A stretch of 64,000 nt of DNA from DAOUEO01 sp963763495 (GTDB lineage: Bacteria; Chloroflexota; Dehalococcoidia; DSTF01; JALHUB01), in NCBI GenBank assembly GCA_963763495.1, contig CAVXOY010000021.1:179495-243494 (forward strand). Direction: 5' to 3'. The notes beneath the pieces are model-generated. The model searched no databases. It was not told the origin of the DNA and saw only the letters and a program-made list of their open reading frames with translations. This document shows, one piece after another, positions 20,911 to 28,685 of the stretch (position 1 is its first letter; each line of letters starts with the position of its first letter). The translations under genes and the position numbers were made by a program.

Positions 20911-22248
20911 TCAACGCGGCGAGCCGTTCGAATCCAGTGTCTCCTGCTCCTCCTGCCAGCGGCGGAACTCCTCCTCCGGGTCCTCCACGCCCAGCTCCTC
21001 GGCGGCGCGGCGGCGGGAGTGGACGCCGGCGGTGACCAGCCGCACCTCGTCCTCGACCAGGCGGCTGCGGTCCTCCGGCAGCACGGGGCCCCAGACGATA
21101 CGCGATCGATAGGGGGCGTAGGAGACGCCGCTGAACTGCTCGAGGATGCGCAGTATCATCTCGTTGCGCTTCCGGTAGGCGGCGCTCCGGATCAGCCGCT
21201 TCCGCTGCACCTTCTTCAGCAGCGGGTCCATCTCGACGTTCAGGGCGACGCCCGATAGCCCCTGCCGGTTCTCGCCGAAGGCCGTGCGCGGCGACTCCCC
21301 CAGGTCGTGCAACGTGCGGTAGATGAGGTCGACGTAGTCGACGTGGAGCTTGACGCCGCCGCCCTGGAGGAGGTCGAGGAGATAGGCGCGGGCCCGCTCC
21401 GGCAGCTCCCAGACGGCGCCCGGCTGGACGGCGATGTCCTGCGACTCGCCGACGTTCTCCAGCACGGCGATGGGGTTGCCCGACAGCTCCAGGATCATCG
21501 AGAGCTGGGAGAGGGCGCGGTTCAGCTCGCAGACCGACTCGCGGATGGCGGGCACGTCGGAGACGCCCCAGAAGCGCTTGGGCTCGCGCAGGTTGGGGTA
21601 GACGACGAAGGGGATGAAGCCGTAGGGGTTGGCCTTCCGCTCGATGGGGACGCCGTCCAGCCAGAGCTCGAACTCGCGCTCCGTCCACACCTCGACGACC
21701 TCCGAGCCCTTGGCGCGACCGCGTCCCTTGGCGGCAGCGACCCCGTAGAGCATCGCGACCTCCTCGGGCAGGAGGGTGTAGCGGCTGGCGACGCGCCAGA
21801 TGCGGGAGACGTCGTCGCCCAGCCACCAGACGTAGATGCCCTGCACGTCGGGGGCGGAGACGCGGACGCGGCGCTCTTCGCTGTCCCAGGTCACCTTGAA
21901 GGCGCCGTCGCCGAGAACGGCGGCGTCGAGCTCGGTATCGAAGTCGAGCTGGGCGAGCTGGTTGGCCTCGTAGACGTCGAGGAGGGCCTTCTCGGCGAGG
22001 CGGGCGCGCTCCTGGGTCTCCGGCGAGTCGCCGTCCGGCTCGACGGCAAAGCCGATGCCGCTCATGAGGTAGGAGGTCGTCTTCTCGACCAGCGACCGGG
22101 CGTAGTTGAAGACGAGGCGGCGCTCACGGCGGCTGCGGCGCGAATCCGCCCACTGCTCGCCCTGGTAGAAGGCGAGGTTGTCGGCGTAGGCGCGCAGGCG
22201 GGGGAGGTCGCGCCGGGCGATCTGCTGGGGGATGCTGAGTTCGGTCAT
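20911..22248 (-). CDS. Phage portal protein
   Basis: 445 residues from ATG 22248 (AGGAGCC upstream), intact. The pattern is that of SPP1/HK97-like portals: YYQG-like start LAFYQGEQWADSRRSRRERR, NYARSLVEKTTSYLMSGIGF, then a beta-rich stem, KRFWGVSDVPAIRESVCELN, RALSQLSMILELSGNP, and a C-terminal helical crown with SGVALNVEMDPLLKKVQRKR. The dodecameric portal is the DNA gate of the capsid. It lies 10 bases after the HTH gene. Its downstream gene (scaffold) is about 7 kb away because of inserted cargo. The last 90 bases are duplicated at 20115-20200. Confidence 0.8.
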   Translation of the reverse strand: MTELSIPQQIARRDLPRLRAYADNLAFYQGEQWADSRRSRRERRLVFNYARSLVEKTTSYLMSGIGFAVEPDGDSPETQERARLAEKALLDVYEANQLAQLDFDTELDAAVLGDGAFKVTWDSEERRVRVSAPDVQGIYVWWLGDDVSRIWRVASRYTLLPEEVAMLYGVAAAKGRGRAKGSEVVEVWTEREFELWLDGVPIERKANPYGFIPFVVYPNLREPKRFWGVSDVPAIRESVCELNRALSQLSMILELSGNPIAVLENVGESQDIAVQPGAVWELPERARAYLLDLLQGGGVKLHVDYVDLIYRTLHDLGESPRTAFGENRQGLSGVALNVEMDPLLKKVQRKRLIRSAAYRKRNEMILRILEQFSGVSYAPYRSRIVWGPVLPEDRSRLVEDEVRLVTAGVHSRRRAAEELGVEDPEEEFRRWQEEQETLDSNGSPR

Positions 22249-22258
22249 TGTCGGGCTC

Positions 22259-22720
22259 CTATCGTCGGGATGCTGATTCGCCGTTCCGTACGCGGGGCGA
22301 CGTCGGCGTCCTTCCCTGCGGCCAGGCTGGAAAGCCCGGCCTACGGAGTTGCACAACATCCTCTTCCGGCTGGAGGCGCCGGACGGCTGGGGATGCGCCG
22401 TCGCAGCGGCGGAGGATGCGGAAGACGGTGCGGCGGGATACGCCGAAGCGTCGGGCAAGGGTCGCGATGGGCACGCGCTCGCTCTGCCGCAGGCGGATGA
22501 TCTCCTCGTCGCGGCCGCGGGTGCGCAGGCCCCGTATGCCGCCGGGCTGGTCGTAGCGGCAGAGGGGCAGCACGCAGTTGAGGCAGGAGGGCGACAGGTC
22601 GCAGCCCTCGTCCTGGTAGTGGATGTGCTCGGGTAAGGCGTCGCCTCTAGCCTCCCTTCTTTCGTCTAGTTCTCGGGCCGGGTCTTTCACGTAGAGCTGC
22701 AAAACCGTCATTCTAGCCAT
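22259..22720 (-). CDS. Cys-rich helix-turn-helix protein between terminase and portal
   Basis: Best start is ATG 22720 (MARMTVLQLYVKD), which overlaps the terminase stop by 8 bases; the longer frame to 22786 lies wholly inside the terminase gene. Domains: residues about 40-57 carry CDLSPSCLNCVLPLC, a four-Cys cluster suited to metal binding. About 70-105 form an HTH (EEIIRLRQSERVPIATLARR, FGVSRRTVFRILRR). It could be a phage regulator or a small-terminase substitute. The position between large terminase and portal is unusual for a regulator. Function unknown. Confidence 0.6.
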   Translation of the reverse strand: MARMTVLQLYVKDPARELDERREARGDALPEHIHYQDEGCDLSPSCLNCVLPLCRYDQPGGIRGLRTRGRDEEIIRLRQSERVPIATLARRFGVSRRTVFRILRRCDGASPAVRRLQPEEDVVQLRRPGFPAWPQGRTPTSPRVRNGESASRR

Positions 22721-24125
22721 TCTCCCTAATACGTCCGCGCGCCGTGCGGGGCTTGCTCGACGCCCCGGCCTCCACGGCCAGGGCAAGGCTCATCAGGTAG
22801 TCGTCGTGACCGTCCTGGGGGTCGACGAAGAAGTTCATCGTCTGATTGGCGCGATAGGCGACGCGCGCCCGCTCCGTCTGCTGCCAGAAGTCGCGGTATT
22901 CGTCGGAGGCGTCGGCGGCGTACATCTTGAGGCGGCCACCGTTGACGGCGGCGATGAGGTTGTAGCCCAGCCGCGACTTGCTCTCGCCGGTGAAACGGAA
23001 GGGCTCGACGACCGCGCTGCCCAGCGCCGTCGTGAGGAAGCGGGCGGTGGCCTCGCCGAGGCCGGTGGCGTCGACGGCGACGCGGCGCACCCGCCACACG
23101 TCGCGCAGGAGGTCGACGAGGCGCTCGTAGAGGCGGTCGTGGGGCTCGCCGACCCAGGCGTAGTGCTCGACGACTTCGAGTCGCGGCTCCTGGACGAGCG
23201 CCGGTCGAGGGGGATGGAGCGCTCGGGCAAGGGTGAGGACGGTGGAATCGCGGCGGGGGCGCGGGGGTGCGCCCAGCTCCAGGGACTCGCCCGCAAGGTC
23301 GAGGCCGGCGACGTATACGTCGCCCGACCGCGGCCGGCTCTGCCGGACGTGGTCACCCTGGAGCTGGGCGCACTGCTGACGGCTGAACAAGCGACCCCCG
23401 CCGCTTATCGGGCGCAGGCAGTATTGGGTGAGAAAGAGAGGATGGTTCTCGCCCAGGCGCTGCCGCTCCCCCTCGACGTAGCGGGCATAGGCGGGATTGT
23501 GCTCGGCGACGGCCTGCCAGTCGTACTCGAAGTGACGGCGAATGCCATCGCGACGCTGCGCTTCGAGATTGGCCTGCTTCGTCCGCTCCAGGAGCGTGCG
23601 GTCGTCCCAGGCCGTGCCGTAGAGGACGGTCGTCGCGCCGGTCGTCGCCGCCATGGGACGGAACTCCTTGTCGAACTTGTCGGCGTCGACGTCCTGGGCC
23701 TCGTCCACCTCCAGCAGGACGTGCGCCGTGTGGCCGACGACGTTGCTCTCGGGCTCGGCGGAGAGGAAGAGCTGGCGGGCCCGGCCGACGCGGATGGCGC
23801 GTCCCTCCTCGCGGGCGCAGACATCCCGCAGACCCGCCTCCGTCAGCCGCGACCAGAGGCGGCGCATGCTGATGCGGCACTGCGGCTGGAACGTCGGCGC
23901 GCACTTGACGGCGTCGGCGCTGCGGAGCATGTTCGCGGTCAGGAGGAAAGCCTCCATCTGAGCCGACAGCTCGTTCTTGCCGCCCTGCCGGGCCATCTCG
24001 ACGGAGATCGTCAGGCCGCGGCGGTTGAAGACGCTGTCCATGATCGCCCGCCCGGCCTCGACCTGGTAGGGACGCAGGCGGTAGCGACGCCAGGGGCTGC
24101 TGTCGACAGCGGACATCGTTTTCAC
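22713..24125 (-). CDS. Phage terminase large subunit
   Basis: 470 residues, intact. ATPase domain: Walker A-like EMARQGGKNE (43-52), Walker B VLLEVDEAQD (136-145), then a coupling region. Nuclease domain: AGLDLAGE (Asp277), VAVDATGLGE (Asp352) and DGHDDYLMSLAL (438-449), the three acidic sites of a RNase-H-like nuclease. The motor packages DNA into the capsid through the portal. ATG 24125 overlaps the preceding gene by 4 bases, and the end overlaps the HTH gene by 8. No classical small subunit is evident nearby. Confidence 0.85.
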   Translation of the reverse strand: MKTMSAVDSSPWRRYRLRPYQVEAGRAIMDSVFNRRGLTISVEMARQGGKNELSAQMEAFLLTANMLRSADAVKCAPTFQPQCRISMRRLWSRLTEAGLRDVCAREEGRAIRVGRARQLFLSAEPESNVVGHTAHVLLEVDEAQDVDADKFDKEFRPMAATTGATTVLYGTAWDDRTLLERTKQANLEAQRRDGIRRHFEYDWQAVAEHNPAYARYVEGERQRLGENHPLFLTQYCLRPISGGGRLFSRQQCAQLQGDHVRQSRPRSGDVYVAGLDLAGESLELGAPPRPRRDSTVLTLARALHPPRPALVQEPRLEVVEHYAWVGEPHDRLYERLVDLLRDVWRVRRVAVDATGLGEATARFLTTALGSAVVEPFRFTGESKSRLGYNLIAAVNGGRLKMYAADASDEYRDFWQQTERARVAYRANQTMNFFVDPQDGHDDYLMSLALAVEAGASSKPRTARGRIRENG

Positions 24126-24346
24126 TCCAGCAGACGCAGGACGACCTGCGTGACGACGACACCGGCGATCAGGAAGATGAGACCGTTGACGCGGCCCTTC
24201 AGCTCGTTCAACTGCTGGTCGAGGTTGCGCAGCCGCTCCTCGACCACGGCCTGAAAGGCGGCGTTGACGCTGCGGGCCCGTCCCGTCCGGGTCGCCCGGC
24301 GCCGGGGGGCCGCGGGCTCAGCAACCGTTGTTTGGGGTGACGTCAC
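24122..24346 (-). CDS. Small protein with coiled coil and C-terminal membrane helix
   Basis: GTG 24346 is chosen because CCGGAGG sits 6 bases ahead; the ATG at 24388 has no such site. 74 residues: a basic Pro/Ala/Arg-rich start, a helix with heptads (VVEERLRNLDQQLNELKGRV) and a C-terminal hydrophobic helix (GLIFLIAGVVVTQVVLRLLE). The stop overlaps the terminase start (ATGA type). It looks like a hemolysin XhlA-like or other phage membrane accessory protein. Confidence 0.55.
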   Translation of the reverse strand: MTSPQTTVAEPAAPRRRATRTGRARSVNAAFQAVVEERLRNLDQQLNELKGRVNGLIFLIAGVVVTQVVLRLLE

Positions 24347-24689
24347 CGATAACCTCCGGACACAACCTGCCGCCGATCTCGTCCACAAGACTCCTGACGC
24401 TGGCGGAGAGATCGGCCTTCTCGTTCTTGGACAGCCGGTAGCGGGCGGCCAGCGCCTTCACCAGCAGATCGACGCCCTTGGCCATCAGCTTCAGGTCCTC
24501 CGGGTGCTCCTCCAGCGCCGACCGCAACCGCAGCCGGACGACCGCGATCTCTTCGTCGAGACCGTCGATCTCGCGCGCCAGGGGCAGCGCCGCCCGCTCC
24601 GCCTCGGTCAGGGCCTCGTCGTAGAAGCCGGCGACGATGCGCGAGCCGTTGCTTCGCCGTCGCGCCGCCTGGGTCTTAGCTGCGCCCAC
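24318..24689 (-). CDS. Helical phage protein upstream of terminase (123 aa)
   Basis: GTG 24689, overlapping the small gene before it by 14 bases. A basic N-terminus (AAKTQAARRRSNGSRIV), then long helices including LPLAREIDGLDEEIAVVRLR and a second helical half. The DEEIAVVRLRLR pattern occurs in short proteins next to terminases in phages of high-GC bacteria and may mark a small-terminase-like DNA-binding subunit. No HTH is obvious. Function inferred only from place and shape. Confidence 0.5.
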   Translation of the reverse strand: MGAAKTQAARRRSNGSRIVAGFYDEALTEAERAALPLAREIDGLDEEIAVVRLRLRSALEEHPEDLKLMAKGVDLLVKALAARYRLSKNEKADLSASVRSLVDEIGGRLCPEVIGDVTPNNGC

Positions 24690-24834
24690 GCGACGGCCTC
24701 CCTTCCAGCAGGTCGAGAAGCCCGTTCAGGGCGTCGGGGGGCAGCTTGGCGGCCGCCTCGGCGACGCCCAGCAGAAGGAAGAGGGCGACCAGCGACCACT
24801 CCCGTCTCTCCACAGCCAAGGCGAAGGAAGACAT
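24676..24834 (-). CDS. Very small membrane-associated protein (52 aa)
   Basis: ATG 24834 to TAA 24676. One hydrophobic helix (WSLVALFLLLGVAEAAA) follows an acidic/basic start, with LNGLLDLLEG near the end. It starts 12 bases after the upstream gene's stop and overlaps the next gene, so it sits neatly in the operon. Its shortness leaves doubt. Confidence 0.45.
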   Translation of the reverse strand: MSSFALAVERREWSLVALFLLLGVAEAAAKLPPDALNGLLDLLEGRPSRGRS

Positions 24835-24846
24835 CGGCGGTCCTTT

Positions 24847-25161
24847 CTAGACCCGTCGCTGCTGACGGAGGATAAGGATCGATATGAAGGCGGTGCCCAG
24901 GAGCAGCAGCGCCCGGGCGGAGATCCAGACCGGCGGCGACAGGAAGAGATCGACCGAGCCCCGCCAGCGATGGGCCGCGTACAGGGCGAGGAAGAAGACG
25001 CTCTCCACGACTATCGCCGCGTTGATGACGGTGAGGGCGGCCGCGCCGACGCGCCGCGACGGGGTGTAGCGGCCCAGCCAGTAGCCCAGGAAGTGGAGGG
25101 CGTTGAAGCCGCCGCAGACGGCGGTCGCCAGGTCCTGGGCGAGGATTACAGCGTCAAACAT
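24847..25161 (-). CDS. Small polytopic membrane protein, first gene of the phage operon (104 aa)
   Basis: ATG 25161. Three hydrophobic segments (about residues 8-30, 38-62, 75-98) and a basic C-terminus (LRQQRRV). It is the first open frame after the promoter at 25248-25277. The size and topology fit a holin or superinfection-exclusion-type protein, but holins are rarely the first gene of a packaging operon. Function unknown. Confidence 0.5.
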   Translation of the reverse strand: MFDAVILAQDLATAVCGGFNALHFLGYWLGRYTPSRRVGAAALTVINAAIVVESVFFLALYAAHRWRGSVDLFLSPPVWISARALLLLGTAFISILILRQQRRV

Positions 25162-25247
25162 CGAGAACCTTTCGACACCCTCGCTGCTGATCGGTATCCG
25201 GGAGTGGGACGAGGTGACTACGTAGGCCGAGGGTGAGACCGAGGGTA

Positions 25248-25277
25248 ATAATAGAATATGTGTTCTGTTCCCGTCAA
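25248..25277 (-). promoter_or_regulatory. Phage promoter with LexA-like operator, unit 1
   Basis: TTGACG (25277-25272), 18 bases, TATTAT (25253-25248) on the minus strand with AGAACACATATTCT (25266-25253) over the spacer end and -10. It drives the packaging genes. The same layout is found at 13968-13996 and 4461-4490. Confidence 0.7.
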
Positions 25278-25325
25278 GAAGGGGCTGGCACTAATCTCGT
25301 GGTCGAGCGATATTTCGGGTGGCGC

Positions 25326-25908
25326 TTAGGGCCGGGCGCGCTGCTGGAGGAGGTAGTTGCGGGCGGCGATGGTATCGGGGTGGAGGAGCCAGCCCTTCTT
25401 GAGCGCGTGCTCGATGGAGAGGTCGATTCCCCGCAGGAGCGCCGCATCGAGGTCCCTCTCCACGATCTCTCGCACCTCGGCCCATTCGGGGAACCACTTC
25501 AGGCCGCCGGGCTCCGTCTTGTCGGCGATGTACATGACCTTCTCCAGCGCCGACATGCCGGCGCGCGCCGTCGTGTGATAGCGGACGGCGTCCAGCACCG
25601 CCGGGTCGTCGACGCCGAAGCGCTGGGGCAGCAGCCGCGCCGCGATCGCCCCGTGCAGGAGGACCGGCTCTGCCCGTTCCAGGTCGCTCACCTCCAGGCC
25701 GACCTCGCCGGCCAGGCGCAGCAGCTCATCGTGGGGTGTCGCGCGGACGATGTCGTGGCCCAGCGCTGTGAGCCGCGCCCGCTCTTCATCGACGCCGTGC
25801 AGGCGCGCCAGCCGCATCGCCTCCTCAACCGTGCGCTCGACGTGACGGCGCAGGCCGTCGGGCTGGCCGTCGTTGTATTGCGCGCAGGGCCTCTTCCGGC
25901 GTGGCCAT
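25326..25908 (-). CDS. yqeK: HD-domain phosphohydrolase, YqeK-like, one frameshift
   Basis: ATG 25908 begins MATPEEALRAIQ. A single-base shift near 25870 leads to DGLRRHVERTVEEAMRLARL, giving the first His, then LTALGHDIVR (the HD pair), LLHGAIAARLL, AVRYHTTARAGMSALEKVMY and IADKTEP. This is the order of motifs in YqeK, which hydrolyses diadenosine tetraphosphate symmetrically. About 193 residues after correction, the usual family length. Without the shift only 163 residues remain and the first metal-binding His is lost. It follows the HIT gene by 7 bases. Confidence 0.7.
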
Positions 25909-25915
25909 CGCGGGG

Positions 25916-26257
25916 TCAGCCCTCCGCTCGCAGGGTGCGGCCGCCCAGGACGTGCATGTGGAGATGGAAGACCGCCTGGCCGCCCTCCGCGCCGCAGTTG
26001 ATGACGACGCGGTAGCCGCGCTCGGCGATCCCCTCTTTGGCGGCGACCTCACGGCCCACCTCGATCATGTGGTAGAGCAGAGCGGCGTGGTCTTCGGTCA
26101 GTTCGGCGAGCGTGGGGATGTGCTCCTTGGGGATGACCATGAAGTGGACGGGCGCCCGCGGGTGGATGTCGCGGATGGCGAAGAGTCGGTCGTCGTCGTG
26201 GAGCTTGTCGACGGGTATCTCGCCCGAGGCCATCCGGCAGAAAAGGCAGTCAGCCAT
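25916..26257 (-). CDS. HIT-family nucleotide-binding protein
   Basis: 113 residues from ATG 26257 (MADCLFCRMASGEIP); the longer frame to 26386 crosses a terminator-like hairpin and lacks a ribosome site. The CxxC pair near the N-terminus and the catalytic triad FHLHMHVLGG near the C-terminus define a bacterial HIT hydrolase of the Hint/YcfF type, acting on AMP-linked substrates. It probably forms an operon with YqeK; both handle nucleotide by-products. Confidence 0.85.
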   Translation of the reverse strand: MADCLFCRMASGEIPVDKLHDDDRLFAIRDIHPRAPVHFMVIPKEHIPTLAELTEDHAALLYHMIEVGREVAAKEGIAERGYRVVINCGAEGGQAVFHLHMHVLGGRTLRAEG

Positions 26258-26356
26258 GGCTCGTTCCTTTCCCTCTCTGAAGCTATCGCCTGATAGTATA
26301 GCCCGACAGCGGCCTCTGTCCCAACAACCCATCCAGCACGAAGGCTGCACGAAGGA

Positions 26357-26383
26357 AGGCCGGTGCTTGTTGGGCACCGGCCT
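26357..26383 (-). terminator. Terminator downstream of htpX
   Basis: A 10-bp stem AGGCCGGTGC / GCACCGGCCT with a 7-base loop, 33 bases beyond the htpX stop on the minus strand. Confidence 0.65.
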
Positions 26384-26415
26384 CACTATCTCTTGTGTTC
26401 TAGGTGTTGCGGCTG

Positions 26416-27282
26416 TTAGGCCAGACCGGCCATCGCCCGCAGGCGGCGCACCCGCTCCTCAATCGGTGGGTGGGTGCTGAACAGACCGGCCATGCCCTGG
26501 CCCTTGAACGGGTTGACGATGTAGAGGTGGGCCATGGCCTGCGCCCCGGCCTTGTTCTCGGCCATCGGGCGGACCTGCACGCCGGCCTGCAGCTTTAGGA
26601 GAGCGCTGGCCAGCGACTCGGGGTCGTGGATCATGCGCGCGCCCGTAGCGTCCGCCTCGTACTCCCGCGAGCGCGAGATCGCCAGGCGGATGAGAGTCGC
26701 GGCAATAGGGGCGAGAATTATCGTCGCCAGAAGCCCGATTATCCCCAGCGGGTTGCCGCCCTGGCTGTCGCGGCGGCTGCCGCCGAAGATCATCGACCAC
26801 TGGAGCATCCAGGCCACCATCGTGATCGCGCCCGCTACCGTCGCTACGACCGTCTGGATCAGGATGTCGCGGTTGCGGATGTGGCCCAGCTCGTGGGCGA
26901 TAACGCCTTTAAGCTCCTGGTAGTCGAGGAGGCGCATGATGCCGCTGGTCACGGCCACGGCGGCGTTCTTGGGGCCGCGGCCGGTCGCGAAGGCGTTGGG
27001 GGTATCGTTGTCGATCATGTAGACCTTGGGCTTGGGCAGACCCACCAGGCTTACGACGTCCTCGACCAAACGGTGGAGATTCGGCTCCTGCTCCGGCGTC
27101 ACCTCGTGCGCCCCCGACATCTTGAGCACGAGCTTGTCGGAGAACCAGAACGAGCCGAAGTTGATGACGGCGCCGATGATGAGGAAGACGATCATGCCGC
27201 CGAAGCCGCCGATGAGCCAGCCGACGCCCACGAGGAGCGAAGTCAACAGGCTAAGAAGAAAAAAGGTCTTCAGGTTGTTCAT
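26416..27282 (-). CDS. htpX: Membrane zinc metalloprotease HtpX
   Basis: 288 residues, full length. Two N-terminal membrane helices (6-24 and 28-46), then FATGRGPKNAAVAVTSGI, the zinc site HELGH (130-134), two more helices (about 144-163 and 178-200) and the third ligand region SREYEAD (205-211), ending THPPIEERVRRL. HtpX degrades damaged membrane proteins on the cytoplasmic side. Monocistronic, with its own terminator. A normal chromosomal gene. Confidence 0.9.
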   Translation of the reverse strand: MNNLKTFFLLSLLTSLLVGVGWLIGGFGGMIVFLIIGAVINFGSFWFSDKLVLKMSGAHEVTPEQEPNLHRLVEDVVSLVGLPKPKVYMIDNDTPNAFATGRGPKNAAVAVTSGIMRLLDYQELKGVIAHELGHIRNRDILIQTVVATVAGAITMVAWMLQWSMIFGGSRRDSQGGNPLGIIGLLATIILAPIAATLIRLAISRSREYEADATGARMIHDPESLASALLKLQAGVQVRPMAENKAGAQAMAHLYIVNPFKGQGMAGLFSTHPPIEERVRRLRAMAGLA

Positions 27283-27421
27283 TACATCCAGCCTCCGTAC
27301 CCACCATTACGCCGGAAACGCGTAGATCACACGTCCCTCGCTACCATTATACTATATCGGCTGAATAGGCGGGCGACGGCAGGCGGAGTCCCGACCCTAC
27401 GGTCGGTGGACGGAGACAAAC

Positions 27422-27449
27422 GGGGGCCGCCCCCGAAGAGGCAGCCCCC
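27422..27449 (-). terminator. Terminator of the acyl-CoA oxidation operon
   Basis: Read on the minus strand, GGGGGCTGCC pairs with GGCGGCCCCC around a short loop and is followed by GTTTGTCT. It lies 37 bases past the last acyl-CoA dehydrogenase stop. Confidence 0.6.
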
Positions 27450-27486
27450 AAGAGCTATGTCTTTAGGCTGATTCGCCGTCGCCGTC

Positions 27487-28623
27487 CTAGAGGCTCAGCG
27501 ACTGCGCTGCCAACTCGCGGTGGAAGTCGGCGTCGCCCCACATCAGCTCCGCCATCTTCTGGCGGCGGAAGTAGAGCTGGATCTTGTAGTCCTTCGTGAA
27601 GCCGATACCACCGTGGATCTGCTGGCCATGGGCGACCACGCGCCGCGACGCCTCGCTGCACCAGGTCTTCGCCATGTGCACGAGCTGCTCGGCGTCCGGC
27701 TCGCCCTCGGCGATGGCCCAAGCGGCCCGGTACATGATGAAGCGGCTGCCGTCGACGTCGGTGACCATGTCGGCGCACTTGTGCTGGATCGCCTGGAAGC
27801 TGCCGATTGGCCGGCCGAACTGGACGCGCTCCTTGGCGTAGCTGACGGTGACCTCGAAGTCCATCTGGGCCAGGCCGACGATGTAGGCGCACTCAAGAGC
27901 GGTGGCCTTGAGCACGATGCTGTTCAGCGCTGCCCAGCCGTTGTCCACCTCACCGAGGACGTTCGCCTTCGGCACAGCGACGTTCTCGAACTTGATCTCG
28001 CACTGCTTGTCGCTGCCGATGGTCTGGAGAGCGGTGTTGGTGATGCCGGGGCTCTTGGCGTCCACGATCAGGAGGGTGATGCCGTCCTCAGCCTTGCCGC
28101 CCTTCTTGGTGCGAACGGCAACCGTCATGTAGTCGGCGACGTGGGAGTCGCGGACAAACAGCTTGGTGCCGTTGAGGACGAACTTGTCACCGTCCGCCTT
28201 CGCTTCCATCTGGACGCCCTCAGCGTCGAAGCGGGCCGACGGCTCGGTCATCGCCAGCGTCCATATCTGCTCGCCGGCGGCTATCTTGGGCAGGAACTCC
28301 TTCTTCTGAGCGTCGCTGCCCCAGTCGAGCAGGGGGATGGCGCCGCCGACCTGCGTGGAGAGGAAGGGGCCCGGCACCAGCGCGCGGCCGAACTCCTCGG
28401 TCAGAACGACGAGGTCGAGGTAGGTCATGCCGCTGCCGCCCAGCTCCGGCGGGACAATCAGGCCCAGCCAGCCTTGCTCGGCCATGCCCTTCCAAAGCTG
28501 CGGCGAGTAGCCCTTCTCATCCTCTTCCATCTCGCGGACGAGAGTCTCCGGGCATTCCTTCTCCAAGAAGTCACGGGCAAAGTTCTTTAGTAGTTCTTGC
28601 TCTTCGCTAAGCCCCAGGTCCAT
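27487..28623 (-). CDS. Acyl-CoA dehydrogenase (378 aa)
   Basis: Complete ACAD fold: N-terminal helices (MDLGLSEEQELLKNFARDFL), ELGGSGMTYLDLVVLTEEFG, mid beta-domain (TEPSARFD, FVLNGTKLFVRDSHVADYM) and C-terminal helices with ERVQFGRPIGSFQAIQHKCA and HGGIGFTKDYKIQLYFRRQK. It uses FAD to form the alpha-beta double bond of an acyl-CoA. The variant motif TEPSARFD and the shorter C-terminus resemble FadE subunits that pair with a second ACAD, as in steroid side-chain oxidation. Last gene of a four-gene operon. Confidence 0.85.
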   Translation of the reverse strand: MDLGLSEEQELLKNFARDFLEKECPETLVREMEEDEKGYSPQLWKGMAEQGWLGLIVPPELGGSGMTYLDLVVLTEEFGRALVPGPFLSTQVGGAIPLLDWGSDAQKKEFLPKIAAGEQIWTLAMTEPSARFDAEGVQMEAKADGDKFVLNGTKLFVRDSHVADYMTVAVRTKKGGKAEDGITLLIVDAKSPGITNTALQTIGSDKQCEIKFENVAVPKANVLGEVDNGWAALNSIVLKATALECAYIVGLAQMDFEVTVSYAKERVQFGRPIGSFQAIQHKCADMVTDVDGSRFIMYRAAWAIAEGEPDAEQLVHMAKTWCSEASRRVVAHGQQIHGGIGFTKDYKIQLYFRRQKMAELMWGDADFHRELAAQSLSL

Positions 28624-28685
28624 TGTTTGCTCCTTTCTTGTCGGCGTTTCCGCGCGCTATTAGAATTGTGTTCTGCTGGCCGGGG

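Noticed and set aside
28650..28680. A fourth LexA-like box (AGAACACAATTCT on the minus strand) before the third ACAD
   Set aside because: One base shorter than the others, no TTGAC element at the right distance, and it lies inside the acyl-CoA operon.
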